A stretch of 9,405 bases of DNA from Anaerolineae bacterium. Its GTDB lineage: Bacteria > Chloroflexota > Anaerolineae > Anaerolineales > UBA11858. Under the pieces are notes generated by a model. It saw nothing but the letters and a program-made list of their open reading frames with translations, did not search any database and had not been told where the DNA came from. The position numbers and the translations under genes are program-made. This document shows, in pieces, positions 1-6,457 of the stretch; positions within the stretch are counted from its first letter, which is position 1; every line of letters starts with the position of its first letter. The stretch spans positions 1 through 9,405 of the forward strand of contig RFKO01000140.1 in NCBI GenBank assembly GCA_003694235.1, written 5' to 3'.

Positions 1-944
1 GTTACCGCGCCGGGGAGGTGGATCAGCCGTGAGCGTGTGGTGTGGATGGCGCGCCACTGCACATCGCCGGCGATGAAGCGTCGTCCCAGGCGCGCCGCCA
101 CAACCGGAGTCGTCCCTGAGCCACAGAAAAAATCGGCCACCAGATCGCCGGGATTGGACGACGCTTTGATGATGCGCTCCAGCAAGGCTTCCGGCTTTTG
201 AGTAGGGTAGCCGGTGCGCTCGTTGTGCAGGCGTGCCACCACGGGGAAGTACCACCAGTCCTCCGGCACTTTGCCGCGCTGGAGGTCGGGTATTTTGCCG
301 AAGCCGGCTTTGGGGGAAGATTGAAAGGTCTTGACCGTGTTGGGGTGGTAAGGTTCGCGCACGGCATCCACGTTGAAGGTGTATTCCCGGCTTTTCGTGT
401 AGGCCAGAATGGTATCGTGTTTGCGGTTGAAGGCGCTGCGGATGGGTGAGGGGCCGTGGTAAACCCAGATGATTTCGTTGAGCAGGCGGTCGGGGCCGAA
501 GATTTCATCGAGCAGCAGGCGGGCGTAGGCGTTGGCGTGCCAGTCGAGGTGCAGGTAAAGGGTGCCGTTGGGCGCCAGCAGGCGGTACATGAGCGCCAGG
601 CGGGGATAGAGAAAGCTCAGGTAATCGTCCAGCGAATCCCAGCGGTCGGTGTAGCCCTCGGCCAGTTGCCACTCGGAGGGGCGGCGCGAATCTTCGCCGC
701 GGCCCACGCGCGCCCGGTAACGCCGCCGCGTGAAGAAGGGCGGGTCGGCGTAGATCAGGTGGATGCGTCCCTCGTATTGCGGCAGCAGGGCTGACATCGC
801 GGCCAGGTTATCGCCGTGGAGCAGCAGGTTTTGCGGTTGCGCCTGCGGGTAGCCTTCGCCGCGGGGAAAGAGCAGGCTGTCGTCTGCCAGCGAAGCCGGC
901 ACAGGTTGGGGGGGCTTTTTCGAAGGCCAGCTCAGAGAAGGCAT
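1..944 (-). CDS. Site-specific DNA methyltransferase, beta-class N6-adenine/N4-cytosine type (3' end outside window)
   Basis: This reading frame has no stop down to the left window edge, giving 314 visible residues; the C-terminus is missing. The family transfers a methyl group from S-adenosylmethionine to an exocyclic amino group of adenine or cytosine in DNA. Visible motifs are GDN at residues 44-46, the catalytic motif IV DPPF at 67-70, a LYLHLDWH segment at 129-136, and the SAM-binding motif I DFFCGSGTT at 271-279. The order IV before I marks the beta class (Mod-like, COG2189/COG0863). The stretch of about 150-250 between them would include target recognition. The ATG at 944 follows GGGAG by 10 nt. 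It lies 45 nt downstream of bioY on the same strand, so co-transcription is possible. No restriction subunit is visible, so orphan versus restriction-linked status cannot be decided. The family is confident; the base methylated is not. Confidence 0.9.
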   Translation of the reverse strand, partial: MPSLSWPSKKPPQPVPASLADDSLLFPRGEGYPQAQPQNLLLHGDNLAAMSALLPQYEGRIHLIYADPPFFTRRRYRARVGRGEDSRRPSEWQLAEGYTDRWDSLDDYLSFLYPRLALMYRLLAPNGTLYLHLDWHANAYARLLLDEIFGPDRLLNEIIWVYHGPSPIRSAFNRKHDTILAYTKSREYTFNVDAVREPYHPNTVKTFQSSPKAGFGKIPDLQRGKVPEDWWYFPVVARLHNERTGYPTQKPEALLERIIKASSNPGDLVADFFCGSGTTPVVAARLGRRFIAGDVQWRAIHTTRSRLIHLPGAV

Positions 945-951
945 GATGGTG

Positions 952-983
952 ACTCTCCCGCAGGATTGGCGCTGCGGGAGGGT
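952..983 (-). promoter_or_regulatory. Hairpin in the bioY-methyltransferase gap that covers the methyltransferase ribosome binding site
   Basis: A perfect 9-bp inverted repeat (arms 955-963 and 972-980, arm CTCCCGCAG) flanks an 8-nt loop. On the leftward transcript the downstream arm contains the GGGAG Shine-Dalgarno sequence of the methyltransferase. No T-run follows, so it is not a standard intrinsic terminator. It could lower translation of the methyltransferase relative to bioY or protect the bioY 3' end. The structure is seen directly; the role is inferred. Confidence 0.5.
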
Positions 984-989
984 GAGGGA

Positions 990-1565
990 TCATTCGACGA
1001 GTTTCCAGGCTGCGGGCAGCAACATGGCAGCGACGACCATCTTGAGGATGTCGCCGGCGATGAAGGGCAGGAAGCCGAGTGCCAGGGCCTCGCCCAGGTC
1101 GTTGAGCAAAATGGCGAGCCAGGAGACGCCGACGAGGTAGATGGCAATCTCGCCTGCCAGGAATGGGAGCAGGGCGGTGCGCGGGTCGCGCTCATACCCT
1201 TGCTCGGTCAGCCGACCGACCAGCCAGGCGGCCAGCACGAAGCCGAGCAGATACCCACCGGTGGGGCCTGTCAGGTATGCCAGGCCGCGTTCGCCGCCGG
1301 CGAAGAACGGCAGGCCGGCGATACCGGCTGCAAGGTAGAGTAACAGGCTGGCCGTGCCGCGCCGTGAACCCAACGTCGCGCCGACCAGCAGCACGGCGAA
1401 GGTCTGACCGGTGATGGGCACCGGCGTAAAGGGCAACGGGATGCGGATGTGGGCGAAGGCGGCCACCAGCAGGCTGCCGCTGAGGATGAGGATCACGTCG
1501 CGCAGCAGGCGGCTGACTTTGGGGAACAGACGGGCGCTCAGGGTGGGGGCGAGGGTTGTGTACAT
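990..1565 (-). CDS. bioY: BioY, biotin-binding S component of an ECF transporter
   Basis: A 191-residue, strongly hydrophobic membrane protein, the usual BioY length. BioY binds biotin in the membrane and works alone or with the EcfA/EcfT energising module to import it. Visible family marks are PVPITGQT at about residues 48-55 and the biotin-site region TGPTGGYLLGF at about 99-109. About six membrane segments can be traced, starting near residue 24. No EcfA, EcfT or biotin-synthesis gene lies in the window, so it either uses a shared module encoded elsewhere or works alone. The start is ATG at 1565, with only a weak AAGG upstream. The upstream DNA is repeat sequence and shows no clear promoter or BirA-type operator. 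The methyltransferase follows 45 nt downstream on the same strand. Confidence 0.93.
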   Translation of the reverse strand: MYTTLAPTLSARLFPKVSRLLRDVILILSGSLLVAAFAHIRIPLPFTPVPITGQTFAVLLVGATLGSRRGTASLLLYLAAGIAGLPFFAGGERGLAYLTGPTGGYLLGFVLAAWLVGRLTEQGYERDPRTALLPFLAGEIAIYLVGVSWLAILLNDLGEALALGFLPFIAGDILKMVVAAMLLPAAWKLVE

Positions 1566-1574
1566 GGGAAGCCT

Positions 1575-1620
1575 TGTGTTTACGTGTTTATGTGCTTACG
1601 TGCTTACGTGTTTATGTGCC
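1575..1620. repeat. 8-bp tandem repeat, YGTGYTTA, about 5.7 copies
   Basis: Consecutive units TGTGTTTA, CGTGTTTA, TGTGCTTA, CGTGCTTA, CGTGTTTA and a partial TGTGCC fill the DNA just upstream of the bioY start codon. The variable positions are C/T only. It lies in the bioY 5' leader on the leftward transcript and offers no recognisable promoter. Confidence 0.9.
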
Positions 1621-1631
1621 TGGGTGTTTTT

Positions 1632-2000
1632 GAACCACGGAGACACGGCGTTCATTGAGTTTTTTATGGAGAGTTCTCCGTACGTTCCGTGTCTTCGTGG
1701 TGAATTTTTGAACGCAGAGACGCGGAACAGCAGAGACGCGGAGTTTTTTCTGTTTGGGTTTTGAACCACGGAGACACGGCGTTCACTGAGTTTAATTCTC
1801 TGTGCGCTCTGTGTCTCCGTGGTGAATTTTTGAACGCAGAGACGCGGAACAACAGAGACGCGGAGTTTTTCTGTTTGGGTTTGAACCACGGAGACACGGC
1901 GTTCACTGAGTTTTTCTATCTATGGAGAATTCTTTGTGTGCTCCGTGTCTTCGTGGTGAATTTTTGAACGCAGAGACGCGGAATAGCAGAGACGCAGAGA
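1632..2000. repeat. Three tandem copies of a 118-131 bp hairpin-containing intergenic repeat
   Basis: Units begin at 1632, 1763 and 1883, each with GAACCACGGAGACACGGCG, giving periods of 131 and 120 bp. Within each unit CCACGGAGACACGG is followed, some 30-40 nt later, by a near-perfect inverted copy (1635-1648 with 1687-1700; 1766-1779 with about 1808-1822; 1886-1899 with 1942-1955). The unit then continues TGAATTTTTGAACGCAGAGA and ends with a shorter repeat of the GCAGAGACGCGGA type. Differences between copies are small substitutions and indels around the loop. Any reading frame across this block repeats the same peptide (for example NAVSPWFK), so it is not treated as coding. Together with the neighbouring arrays it fills almost the whole 649-bp gap between bioY and the GTPase gene. 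Confidence 0.92.
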
Positions 2001-2036
2001 TTCTTCGTCTTCTTCGTCTTCTTCGTCTTCTTCGTG
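2001..2036. repeat. 9-bp tandem repeat TTCTTCGTC, four copies
   Basis: Three exact copies of TTCTTCGTC are followed by TTCTTCGTG. The block sits exactly at the junction between the 120-bp-type repeats and the 83-bp array, and its motif is an expansion of the TTCGTG element found in both. Confidence 0.92.
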
Positions 2037-2040
2037 TCCC

Positions 2041-2236
2041 TTCGTGGATCATTTGTTGAAGCGGGCTCTGTGTTTCCGTGATGAGTGCAGAGGCGCGGAG
2101 AGTCTTTGTGCTCTCCGTGCCCCTGCGTGGATTATTTGTCGAAGCGGGCTCTGTGTCTCCGTGGTGAACGCAGAGGCGCAGAGAGTCTTCGTGCTCTTCG
2201 TGTCCCTTGGTGGATCATTTGTCGAAGCGGGCTTTG
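2041..2236. repeat. 83-bp tandem array overlapping the 3' end of the GTPase gene
   Basis: Copy 1 spans 2041-2123, copy 2 spans 2124-2206, and a third partial copy begins at 2207 and runs into the coding sequence to about 2233-2236. The period is exactly 83 bp, shown by GAAGCGGGCT at 2058, 2141 and 2224. In the leftward sense each copy carries the codons for ARF(D/N)K and a stop codon (TGA, TAA, TGA), which are the end of the GTPase gene. The rest of the unit (CTGTGTCTCCGTGGTGAACG and related words) belongs to the same sequence family as the array at 1632-2000. Confidence 0.92.
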
Positions 2237-3531
2237 AGCAGATCTTCCAGGGTGGGCTGGCCGATCTCCTGCAATTCGTAGCGCACCCGTTGAGTGGGTT
2301 TATTGATTTTCAGGATGCGCCCCAGGTCAATCGGCGTGCCGATGATCACCAGGTCGGCGTCGCTGTTGTTGATGGTTTGCTCCAGTTCTTTCATCTGCGC
2401 CTCGCCGTAGCCCATGGCGGGGAGCACGTCGCCGGTGGTGGGGTATTTGGCGTAGGTGGCCTTGATCGAGCCGACGGCGAAGGGGCGGGGGTCAATGATC
2501 TCGGCGGCGCCGAAGCGGCGGGCGGCTACCCAGCCGGCGCCGTAGGCCATCTCGCCGTGCGTCAGGGTGGGGCCGTCTTCCACAACCAGCACACGCTTGC
2601 CCTGGATGGCCGCCGGGTCGTCCACGAAAAGCGGTGAGGCTGCTTCGATGATGGTGGCGTCCGGTTGCAGGGCTCGCAGGTTCTCGTTGACCGCCAGCAC
2701 GGCGTCCGGATCGGCGGTATCCACCTTGTTGATCACGAACACATCGGCCATGCGGGCGTTGGCCTCGCCGGGATGGTAGGCCCGCTCGTGGCCGGGGCGG
2801 TGCGGGTCGGCCACCACGATATGAAAGTCCGAGACGTAGAAAGGCAGGTCGTTGTTGCCGCCATCCCACAGGATGATATCGGCTTCCTGCTCAGCCTGCC
2901 GCAGGATGGCCTCGTAATCCACACCGGCGTACACAATCACGCCGTTGACGATGTGCGGTTCGTACTCCTCGCGCTCTTCGATGGTGCACTCGTACTCGTC
3001 CAGGTCATCGAGTTCGGCGAAGCGCTGCACGCGTTGAGCGATCAGGTTGCCGTAAGGCATGGGGTGGCGAATGGCGGCCACTTTGAAGCCCATTTCCCGC
3101 AAAATCAACGAGACGCGGCGGGTGGTCTGGCTCTTGCCGCAGCCGGTGCGGACTGCGCATACCGAGACGACCGGTTTGCTGGATTTGAGCTGCGTGCTTT
3201 CCGGCCCCATCAGGCGGAAATCGGCGCCGGCGGCCAGCACTTCGGAGGCTTTGTGCATCACGTATTCGTGCGGCACATCGGAGTAGGCAAAGACTACCTG
3301 TTCGATGTGGTGCTCTTTGATCAGTTGGGTGAGCTGGCTTTCGGGGTAAATCGGAATGCCTTGGGGGTAGAGTGAGCCGGCCAGCTCGGCGGGATAGATG
3401 CGTCCTTCGATGTTGGGAATCTGCGTGGCGGTGAAGGCCACCACCTGGTAATCGGGGTTATCGCGGAAAAAGACGTTGAAGTTGTGAAAATCGCGCCCTG
3501 CGGCGCCCATGATGAGGGTTTTGATTGGCAT
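2215..3531 (-). CDS. Predicted P-loop GTPase related to cyclic 2,3-diphosphoglycerate synthetase (COG2403-like)
   Basis: A 438-residue protein that starts with a Rossmann-like segment (GAAGRDFHNFN at 9-19, characteristic of this family). It then carries a Walker A loop TGCGKS at 129-134, an acidic WDGGNND segment at 222-228 that could be the Walker B region, and NKVD at 268-271, the guanine-specificity motif of G proteins. The characterised archaeal relative makes cyclic 2,3-diphosphoglycerate, a thermoprotectant, with ATP. Bacterial members have no settled role, so the substrate here is unknown. No signal peptide or membrane segment is seen; it should be cytosolic. The start is ATG at 3531 with AGGAG at 3541-3545, 9 nt upstream. 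It follows argS on the same strand after a 127-bp gap holding a repeat hairpin. Its last codons are copied into the adjacent 83-bp array. Family assignment is firm; function is not. Confidence 0.87.
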   Translation of the reverse strand: MPIKTLIMGAAGRDFHNFNVFFRDNPDYQVVAFTATQIPNIEGRIYPAELAGSLYPQGIPIYPESQLTQLIKEHHIEQVVFAYSDVPHEYVMHKASEVLAAGADFRLMGPESTQLKSSKPVVSVCAVRTGCGKSQTTRRVSLILREMGFKVAAIRHPMPYGNLIAQRVQRFAELDDLDEYECTIEEREEYEPHIVNGVIVYAGVDYEAILRQAEQEADIILWDGGNNDLPFYVSDFHIVVADPHRPGHERAYHPGEANARMADVFVINKVDTADPDAVLAVNENLRALQPDATIIEAASPLFVDDPAAIQGKRVLVVEDGPTLTHGEMAYGAGWVAARRFGAAEIIDPRPFAVGSIKATYAKYPTTGDVLPAMGYGEAQMKELEQTINNSDADLVIIGTPIDLGRILKINKPTQRVRYELQEIGQPTLEDLLKARFDK

Positions 3532-3573
3532 AGAATCCGTCTCCTGTGGTAGTGGGTTTGAAAGCGATGACGT

Positions 3574-3658
3574 GGTAACTGGGTAACTGGGTGATAAGGT
3601 AAGTGGGTTATTGGGTGACGAGTTACCCAGTTACCCAATCACCCAATCACCCAATCAC
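3574..3658. repeat. 7-bp repeat hairpin (TTACCCA / ATCACCC family) between argS and the GTPase gene
   Basis: The plus strand reads GGTAACTGGGTAACTGGGT at 3574-3592, and further on GTTACCCAGTTACCC at 3622-3636, followed by three ATCACCC-type units up to the argS stop codon. The segments 3574-3587 and 3622-3635 are exact inverted complements (14 bp), so a transcript of either strand can fold into a long hairpin with a 34-nt loop. There is no T-run, so it is not a classical terminator. It may act as a 3' end or processing barrier between argS and the GTPase gene. Confidence 0.8.
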
Positions 3659-5458
3659 CTACATTTGCTCCGGTGCCTGGATGGCCAGCAGGCGCAAGGC
3701 GTTGGCCAAGGTTTGTTTGGCGGCCGCCACCAGCCGCAGTCGGGCGGAACGCTGCGTTCCGGTATCCGCCTGTAACACGGGCACCTCGTGATAAAAGCGG
3801 TGGAAGGCCGTCGCCAGGTCGAAGGCGTAAGTGGCCATGACCAGCGGGCGATATTCTTCGGCGGCCTGCTGTACCGTTTCGGGAAAGCGGGCGATCAGGT
3901 CGACCAGTTCCACTTCGTAGGGGCTGAGCTGGTAGCTGAAGTCGGCCTGTGAGGGGAGATCGCCGGCTTTACGCAGGATGCTGCCGGCGCGCACATGGGC
4001 ATTCTGAATGTACGGGCCGGTGTGGCCGTCGAAGCTCAAGGCGGCATCCATATCGAAGACGATGTCTTTGTTGTTGTCCACCGAGAGCATGGCGTAGGCC
4101 AGCGCGCCCAGGCCGACCTGGAGCGCCACCGCCTCGCGCTGCTCGGTGGGCATCGATGGGTTTTTCTCGGCGATTTCGTTCAGCACGCGACGCACGGCTT
4201 CGTCGGCGACTTCTTTGAAGAGCACCACGCGGCCGCGTCGCGCCGACATGGCTCCTTCGGGCAGGCTGACGAACCCATAGCCCAGGTGGAAGCATTTCTC
4301 GGCCTGGGGGAAGCCCCATAATTCCAGAATCTTGAAGGCCTGTTGGAAGTGCAGGCTCTGGCGAGTATCCACCACGTAGATCGAACGGTCTACGCCGTAC
4401 TGCTCGAACTTGATTTTTGCCAGCGCCAGGTCTTTGGTCAGGTAGAGGGTGGTGCCGTCGCTGCGCAGGATGACGGCGGTGCGATATTTTTCTTTCTTCA
4501 GGCCGAGTTTTTCGTCGATGCGCACGATGACCGGCCCGTCGGGGCGCTCGTCTTCGGCGATGCCGCGGGCGATCAACTCCTCAACGATTTGTTTGCCGGG
4601 TTCGTCCACCTGGCTTTCGTAGAACCACACGTCGATGTGGATGTCCATCATCTCGAGGATGGCGCGCAGTTCTTGCAGGCTCCACTCGCGGGTCTCCAGC
4701 CAGAGAGCGCGGACGTACTCGTCCCCGGCGTCCCAGCGGCGGTACATCTCGCGGCGCTCGGCGTCGTAGGCTTCACGCTGCGCTTTCTCCTCGGGGGTTT
4801 CGTCCTCCCTGGGGGTGAGCAGGTTGGTCGCTTCCACATACAGTTTGAGCAGCCACTGGCCGCGTTCGTGCACGCCCTCCGGCTCCTGCCCTTTGTAAAA
4901 TTTGTCGTACATCCACAGCACGGTGATCACGCCCAACCCGATGTCGCCGGGGTAGGAGGCGCGGATGGTGTCATAGCCGGCGAACTCCACCAGCCGCGCC
5001 AGGGCTTCCCCCAGGATGGCGTTGCGGTAATGGCCGATGTGGAAGGAGTGATGCGTGTTGGGCTGGGCGTATTCCACCATCACGCGCTCGTTTTTTGGTT
5101 TGCCGCGGCCGAAATCCTCTCCCTGTTGCAGCACGGTGTCCACCACGCGGCGGGCGAAAGCGGAGGGGTCGAAATACAGGTTGAGATATCCTTTGACGGC
5201 TTCCACGCGATGGATGCCTTCCAGCGTTCCCAGTGCTTTTGCAACCGAGGCGGCGATTTCCTGCGCTCGCTGCGGCACGTTGATTTTCTGGCCCTGGCGC
5301 GCTTCCTGTGCCGCAGCCTGGAAGAAGGACGTGAATATGCCCGATTCGCCGCTGAACGGCAGTGGACGCCAGTCCATCTTTTCGGGCAGAGGGATATTGG
5401 TCTTCGCGCAGTGGGCGCGGATTTGCGCTTCGATGGTTTGAATTTCGCTGGTGAACAT
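3659..5458 (-). CDS. argS: Arginyl-tRNA synthetase (class I)
   Basis: This 599-residue protein charges tRNA-Arg with arginine using ATP in the cytosol, and its length fits the family. The N-terminal additional domain spans about residues 1-110. The class I signature PNTHHSFHIGHYRN, with an exact HIGH, is at 133-146, and YPGDIG at 169-174 is the conserved following loop. The KMSKS-equivalent reads AMSARRG at 403-409, so the first lysine is Ala, a degeneracy known among ArgRS enzymes. The DALR anticodon-binding domain starts near GPYIQNAHVR (481-490) and ends in the typical IQAPEQM. The start is ATG at 5458 with GAGGA at 5462-5466. It has its own promoter just downstream of the rpsT terminator, so it probably forms a separate unit from rpsT. 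The downstream GTPase gene may be partly co-transcribed through the repeat hairpin. Confidence 0.97.
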   Translation of the reverse strand: MFTSEIQTIEAQIRAHCAKTNIPLPEKMDWRPLPFSGESGIFTSFFQAAAQEARQGQKINVPQRAQEIAASVAKALGTLEGIHRVEAVKGYLNLYFDPSAFARRVVDTVLQQGEDFGRGKPKNERVMVEYAQPNTHHSFHIGHYRNAILGEALARLVEFAGYDTIRASYPGDIGLGVITVLWMYDKFYKGQEPEGVHERGQWLLKLYVEATNLLTPREDETPEEKAQREAYDAERREMYRRWDAGDEYVRALWLETREWSLQELRAILEMMDIHIDVWFYESQVDEPGKQIVEELIARGIAEDERPDGPVIVRIDEKLGLKKEKYRTAVILRSDGTTLYLTKDLALAKIKFEQYGVDRSIYVVDTRQSLHFQQAFKILELWGFPQAEKCFHLGYGFVSLPEGAMSARRGRVVLFKEVADEAVRRVLNEIAEKNPSMPTEQREAVALQVGLGALAYAMLSVDNNKDIVFDMDAALSFDGHTGPYIQNAHVRAGSILRKAGDLPSQADFSYQLSPYEVELVDLIARFPETVQQAAEEYRPLVMATYAFDLATAFHRFYHEVPVLQADTGTQRSARLRLVAAAKQTLANALRLLAIQAPEQM

Positions 5459-5497
5459 GCGTCCTCGTAGGGATGGGGTGATTTTGTACGGCGAGGG

Positions 5498-5526
5498 ATT
5501 ATATCATGCCCTGGGGGGAGCAGCAC
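5498..5526 (-). promoter_or_regulatory. argS promoter with extended -10
   Basis: On the minus strand TGATATAAT gives a perfect TATAAT at 5503-5498, preceded by the TGN of an extended -10 element. The -35 region at 5521-5526 is poor, as is common for extended -10 promoters. Predicted transcription starts near 5490, leaving a leader of about 30 nt before the argS ATG. It lies directly after the rpsT terminator. Confidence 0.65.
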
Positions 5527-5558
5527 AAAAAGCGGGAGTCCAGGGAGACTCCCGCTTT
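5524..5558 (-). terminator. Intrinsic terminator of rpsT
   Basis: On the minus strand AAAGCGGGAGTC pairs perfectly with GACTCCCGCTTT (arms 5547-5558 and 5529-5540) around a 6-nt loop. TTTTTGTG follows. It begins 31 nt after the rpsT stop codon, the expected place and orientation for a Rho-independent terminator. Confidence 0.9.
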
Positions 5559-5589
5559 GGCTTGTGTGGCATCAAAGGGGAAAAAGGTT

Positions 5590-5856
5590 TTACTTTTCGA
5601 GCGCAGCCAGGCGCTTCATCAGCCGGCTTTTGCGACGAGCGGCGTTGTTCTTGTGAATCACGCCTTTTTCAGCGGCTTTATCCAGCGCGCTGACGGCCAT
5701 GCGGGTTGCCTCGCGGGCGGCTTCCACGTCGCCGCTTTCGATAGCCAGGCGGGCTTTTTTCACAAAGGTGCGAGCACGCCCGCGGAAAACGCGGTTGCGC
5801 AGTCGCCGTTTCTCATTCTGCCGGTTGCGCTTGATTTGTGATTTGATGTTCGCCAA
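5590..5856 (-). CDS. rpsT: 30S ribosomal protein S20
   Basis: An 88-residue, very basic, helical protein with the S20 hallmarks: MANIKSQIKRNRQNEKRRLRN at the start, the AxxAVSALDKAAEKGVIHKN region at about 53-71, and the NNAARRKSRLMKRL tail. It binds 16S rRNA early in small-subunit assembly. The start codon is TTG (5854-5856), chosen because the family begins MANIKS exactly there and GGAGG lies 6 nt upstream (5863-5867). E. coli rpsT also uses UUG, where it is tied to autogenous translational control; similar control here is an inference. It is transcribed alone from a good promoter and ends at a strong terminator, and is divergent from rnpB. Confidence 0.97.
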   Translation of the reverse strand: MANIKSQIKRNRQNEKRRLRNRVFRGRARTFVKKARLAIESGDVEAAREATRMAVSALDKAAEKGVIHKNNAARRKSRLMKRLAALEK

Positions 5857-5903
5857 GTCAGACCTCCGAACCTGGATTCATTCCTGTGTTTTGACAAAGG
5901 CGT

Positions 5904-5932
5904 ATTTTACATGAGAGGGAATTTTTTGTCTA
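5904..5932 (-). promoter_or_regulatory. rpsT promoter
   Basis: The minus strand has TAGACA (5932-5927; TTGACA-like) and TAAAAT (5909-5904; TATAAT-like) separated by exactly 17 bp. Transcription would start near 5897, giving a leader of about 40 nt that contains the GGAGG ribosome binding site. Confidence 0.7.
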
Positions 5933-5951
5933 CCCCAGGAAGGGGCTTCGT

Positions 5952-5959
5952 GGTAAGAT
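5952..5959 (+). promoter_or_regulatory. -10 element of the rnpB promoter
   Basis: GGTAAGAT, within an extended -10 match TGGTAAGAT (5951-5959), lies 7 nt before the 5' strand of the rnpB P1 helix, the right distance for a stable RNA whose 5' end starts at or near P1. No convincing -35 hexamer is visible 17 bp upstream (TACCCC), so the call rests on position and the extended -10. Confidence 0.45.
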
Positions 5960-5966
5960 GAAATCA

Positions 5967-6418
5967 CCCAGGCCGGCCGGGCGATCGCGGCGGATTGCAG
6001 AATCCGCCGAGGAAAGTCCGCACTCCGCAGAGCACGGCGCCGGGTAACACCCGGAGGGGCGTAAGCCTCTGGACAGGGCCACAGAAACAGGTAGCCGTGA
6101 ACAGGGAACGGGGAGCGGGGGTCAGGTTATCCTGATCCCTGTGTCCTGATCCCTGCGCGCGGTGATAGTGAAAAGGTGGGGTAAGAGCCCACCGGCGCGG
6201 GTGGTAACATCCGCGGCCAGGCAACCCCCGTCGGGAGCAAGGCCAAGCAGGGATGAGCGGCTGCTCGTCGCGTTTGAATCCCGGGTGGGCCGCATGAGGC
6301 GCGCCGAGAGGCGCGTCCCAGATAGATGATCGCCCAGGCGGTGGGGGAGGGAAGAAGTCCTGCGGGATGTAAACCGGCCCCGCCGCCGGACAGAATGCGG
6401 CTTACAGGCCGGCCTGGG
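5967..6418 (+). ncRNA. rnpB: RNase P RNA, bacterial type A-like
   Basis: This is the catalytic RNA that trims the 5' leader of pre-tRNAs. Its ends are set by the P1 helix: CCCAGGCCGGCC at 5967-5978 is the exact complement of GGCCGGCCTGGG at 6407-6418. Conserved elements follow in the right order: GAGGAAAGTCCG (6009-6020), ACAGAAA (6081-6087), GGTGGGGTAAGAGCCCACC (6175-6193), GGAGCAAGGCCAA (about 6235-6247), AGATAGATGA (6320-6329) and CAGAATGCGGCTTA (6391-6404). At about 452 nt it is longer than the common 350-400 nt. The excess lies in the P12 region (about 6095-6160), which holds a direct repeat of TCCTGATCCCTG, and in a long P19-type hairpin (about 6331-6388). It is divergent from rpsT and convergent with the recombinase gene. 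True ends could differ by a few nucleotides. Confidence 0.96.
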
Positions 6419-6428
6419 GAGGCTTTTT
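6412..6428 (+). terminator. Possible short terminator after rnpB
   Basis: GCCT, GGGG loop, AGGC, then TTTTT. The 4-bp stem is short and overlaps the 3' strand of P1, so it competes with the mature fold. It is the only T-run near the rnpB 3' end in the right orientation. Confidence 0.3.
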
Positions 6429-6457
6429 GTGTTTGTGACACCGAACAGGAGTATGTC

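Noticed and set aside
23..508. 161-codon minus-strand frame
   Set aside because: Out of frame with the methyltransferase, whose correct frame runs through the same DNA with intact motifs IV and I.
816..1343. 175-codon open frame on the plus strand
   Set aside because: Antisense to bioY and the start of the methyltransferase; no recognisable pattern and no ribosome binding site.
1596..1906. Two minus-strand frames encoding repeated NAVSPWFK-type peptides
   Set aside because: They are translations of the tandem DNA repeat; such frames are often wrongly annotated as hypothetical proteins.
1632..2236. CRISPR-like array
   Set aside because: Units vary in length, there are no unique spacers between constant repeats, and no cas genes are nearby.
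2665..3375. 236-codon open frame on the plus strand
   Set aside because: Antisense to the GTPase gene; valine/histidine/glycine-rich shadow translation without motifs.
4343..5470. 375-codon open frame on the plus strand
   Set aside because: Lies wholly antisense to argS, whose motifs and length are unambiguous. High-GC DNA gives long antisense frames, and no family pattern is visible.
5891..5896. TTGACA on the plus strand as a -35 for rnpB
   Set aside because: It is about 57 bp from the likely -10 at 5954, and no -10 lies 16-18 bp downstream of it.
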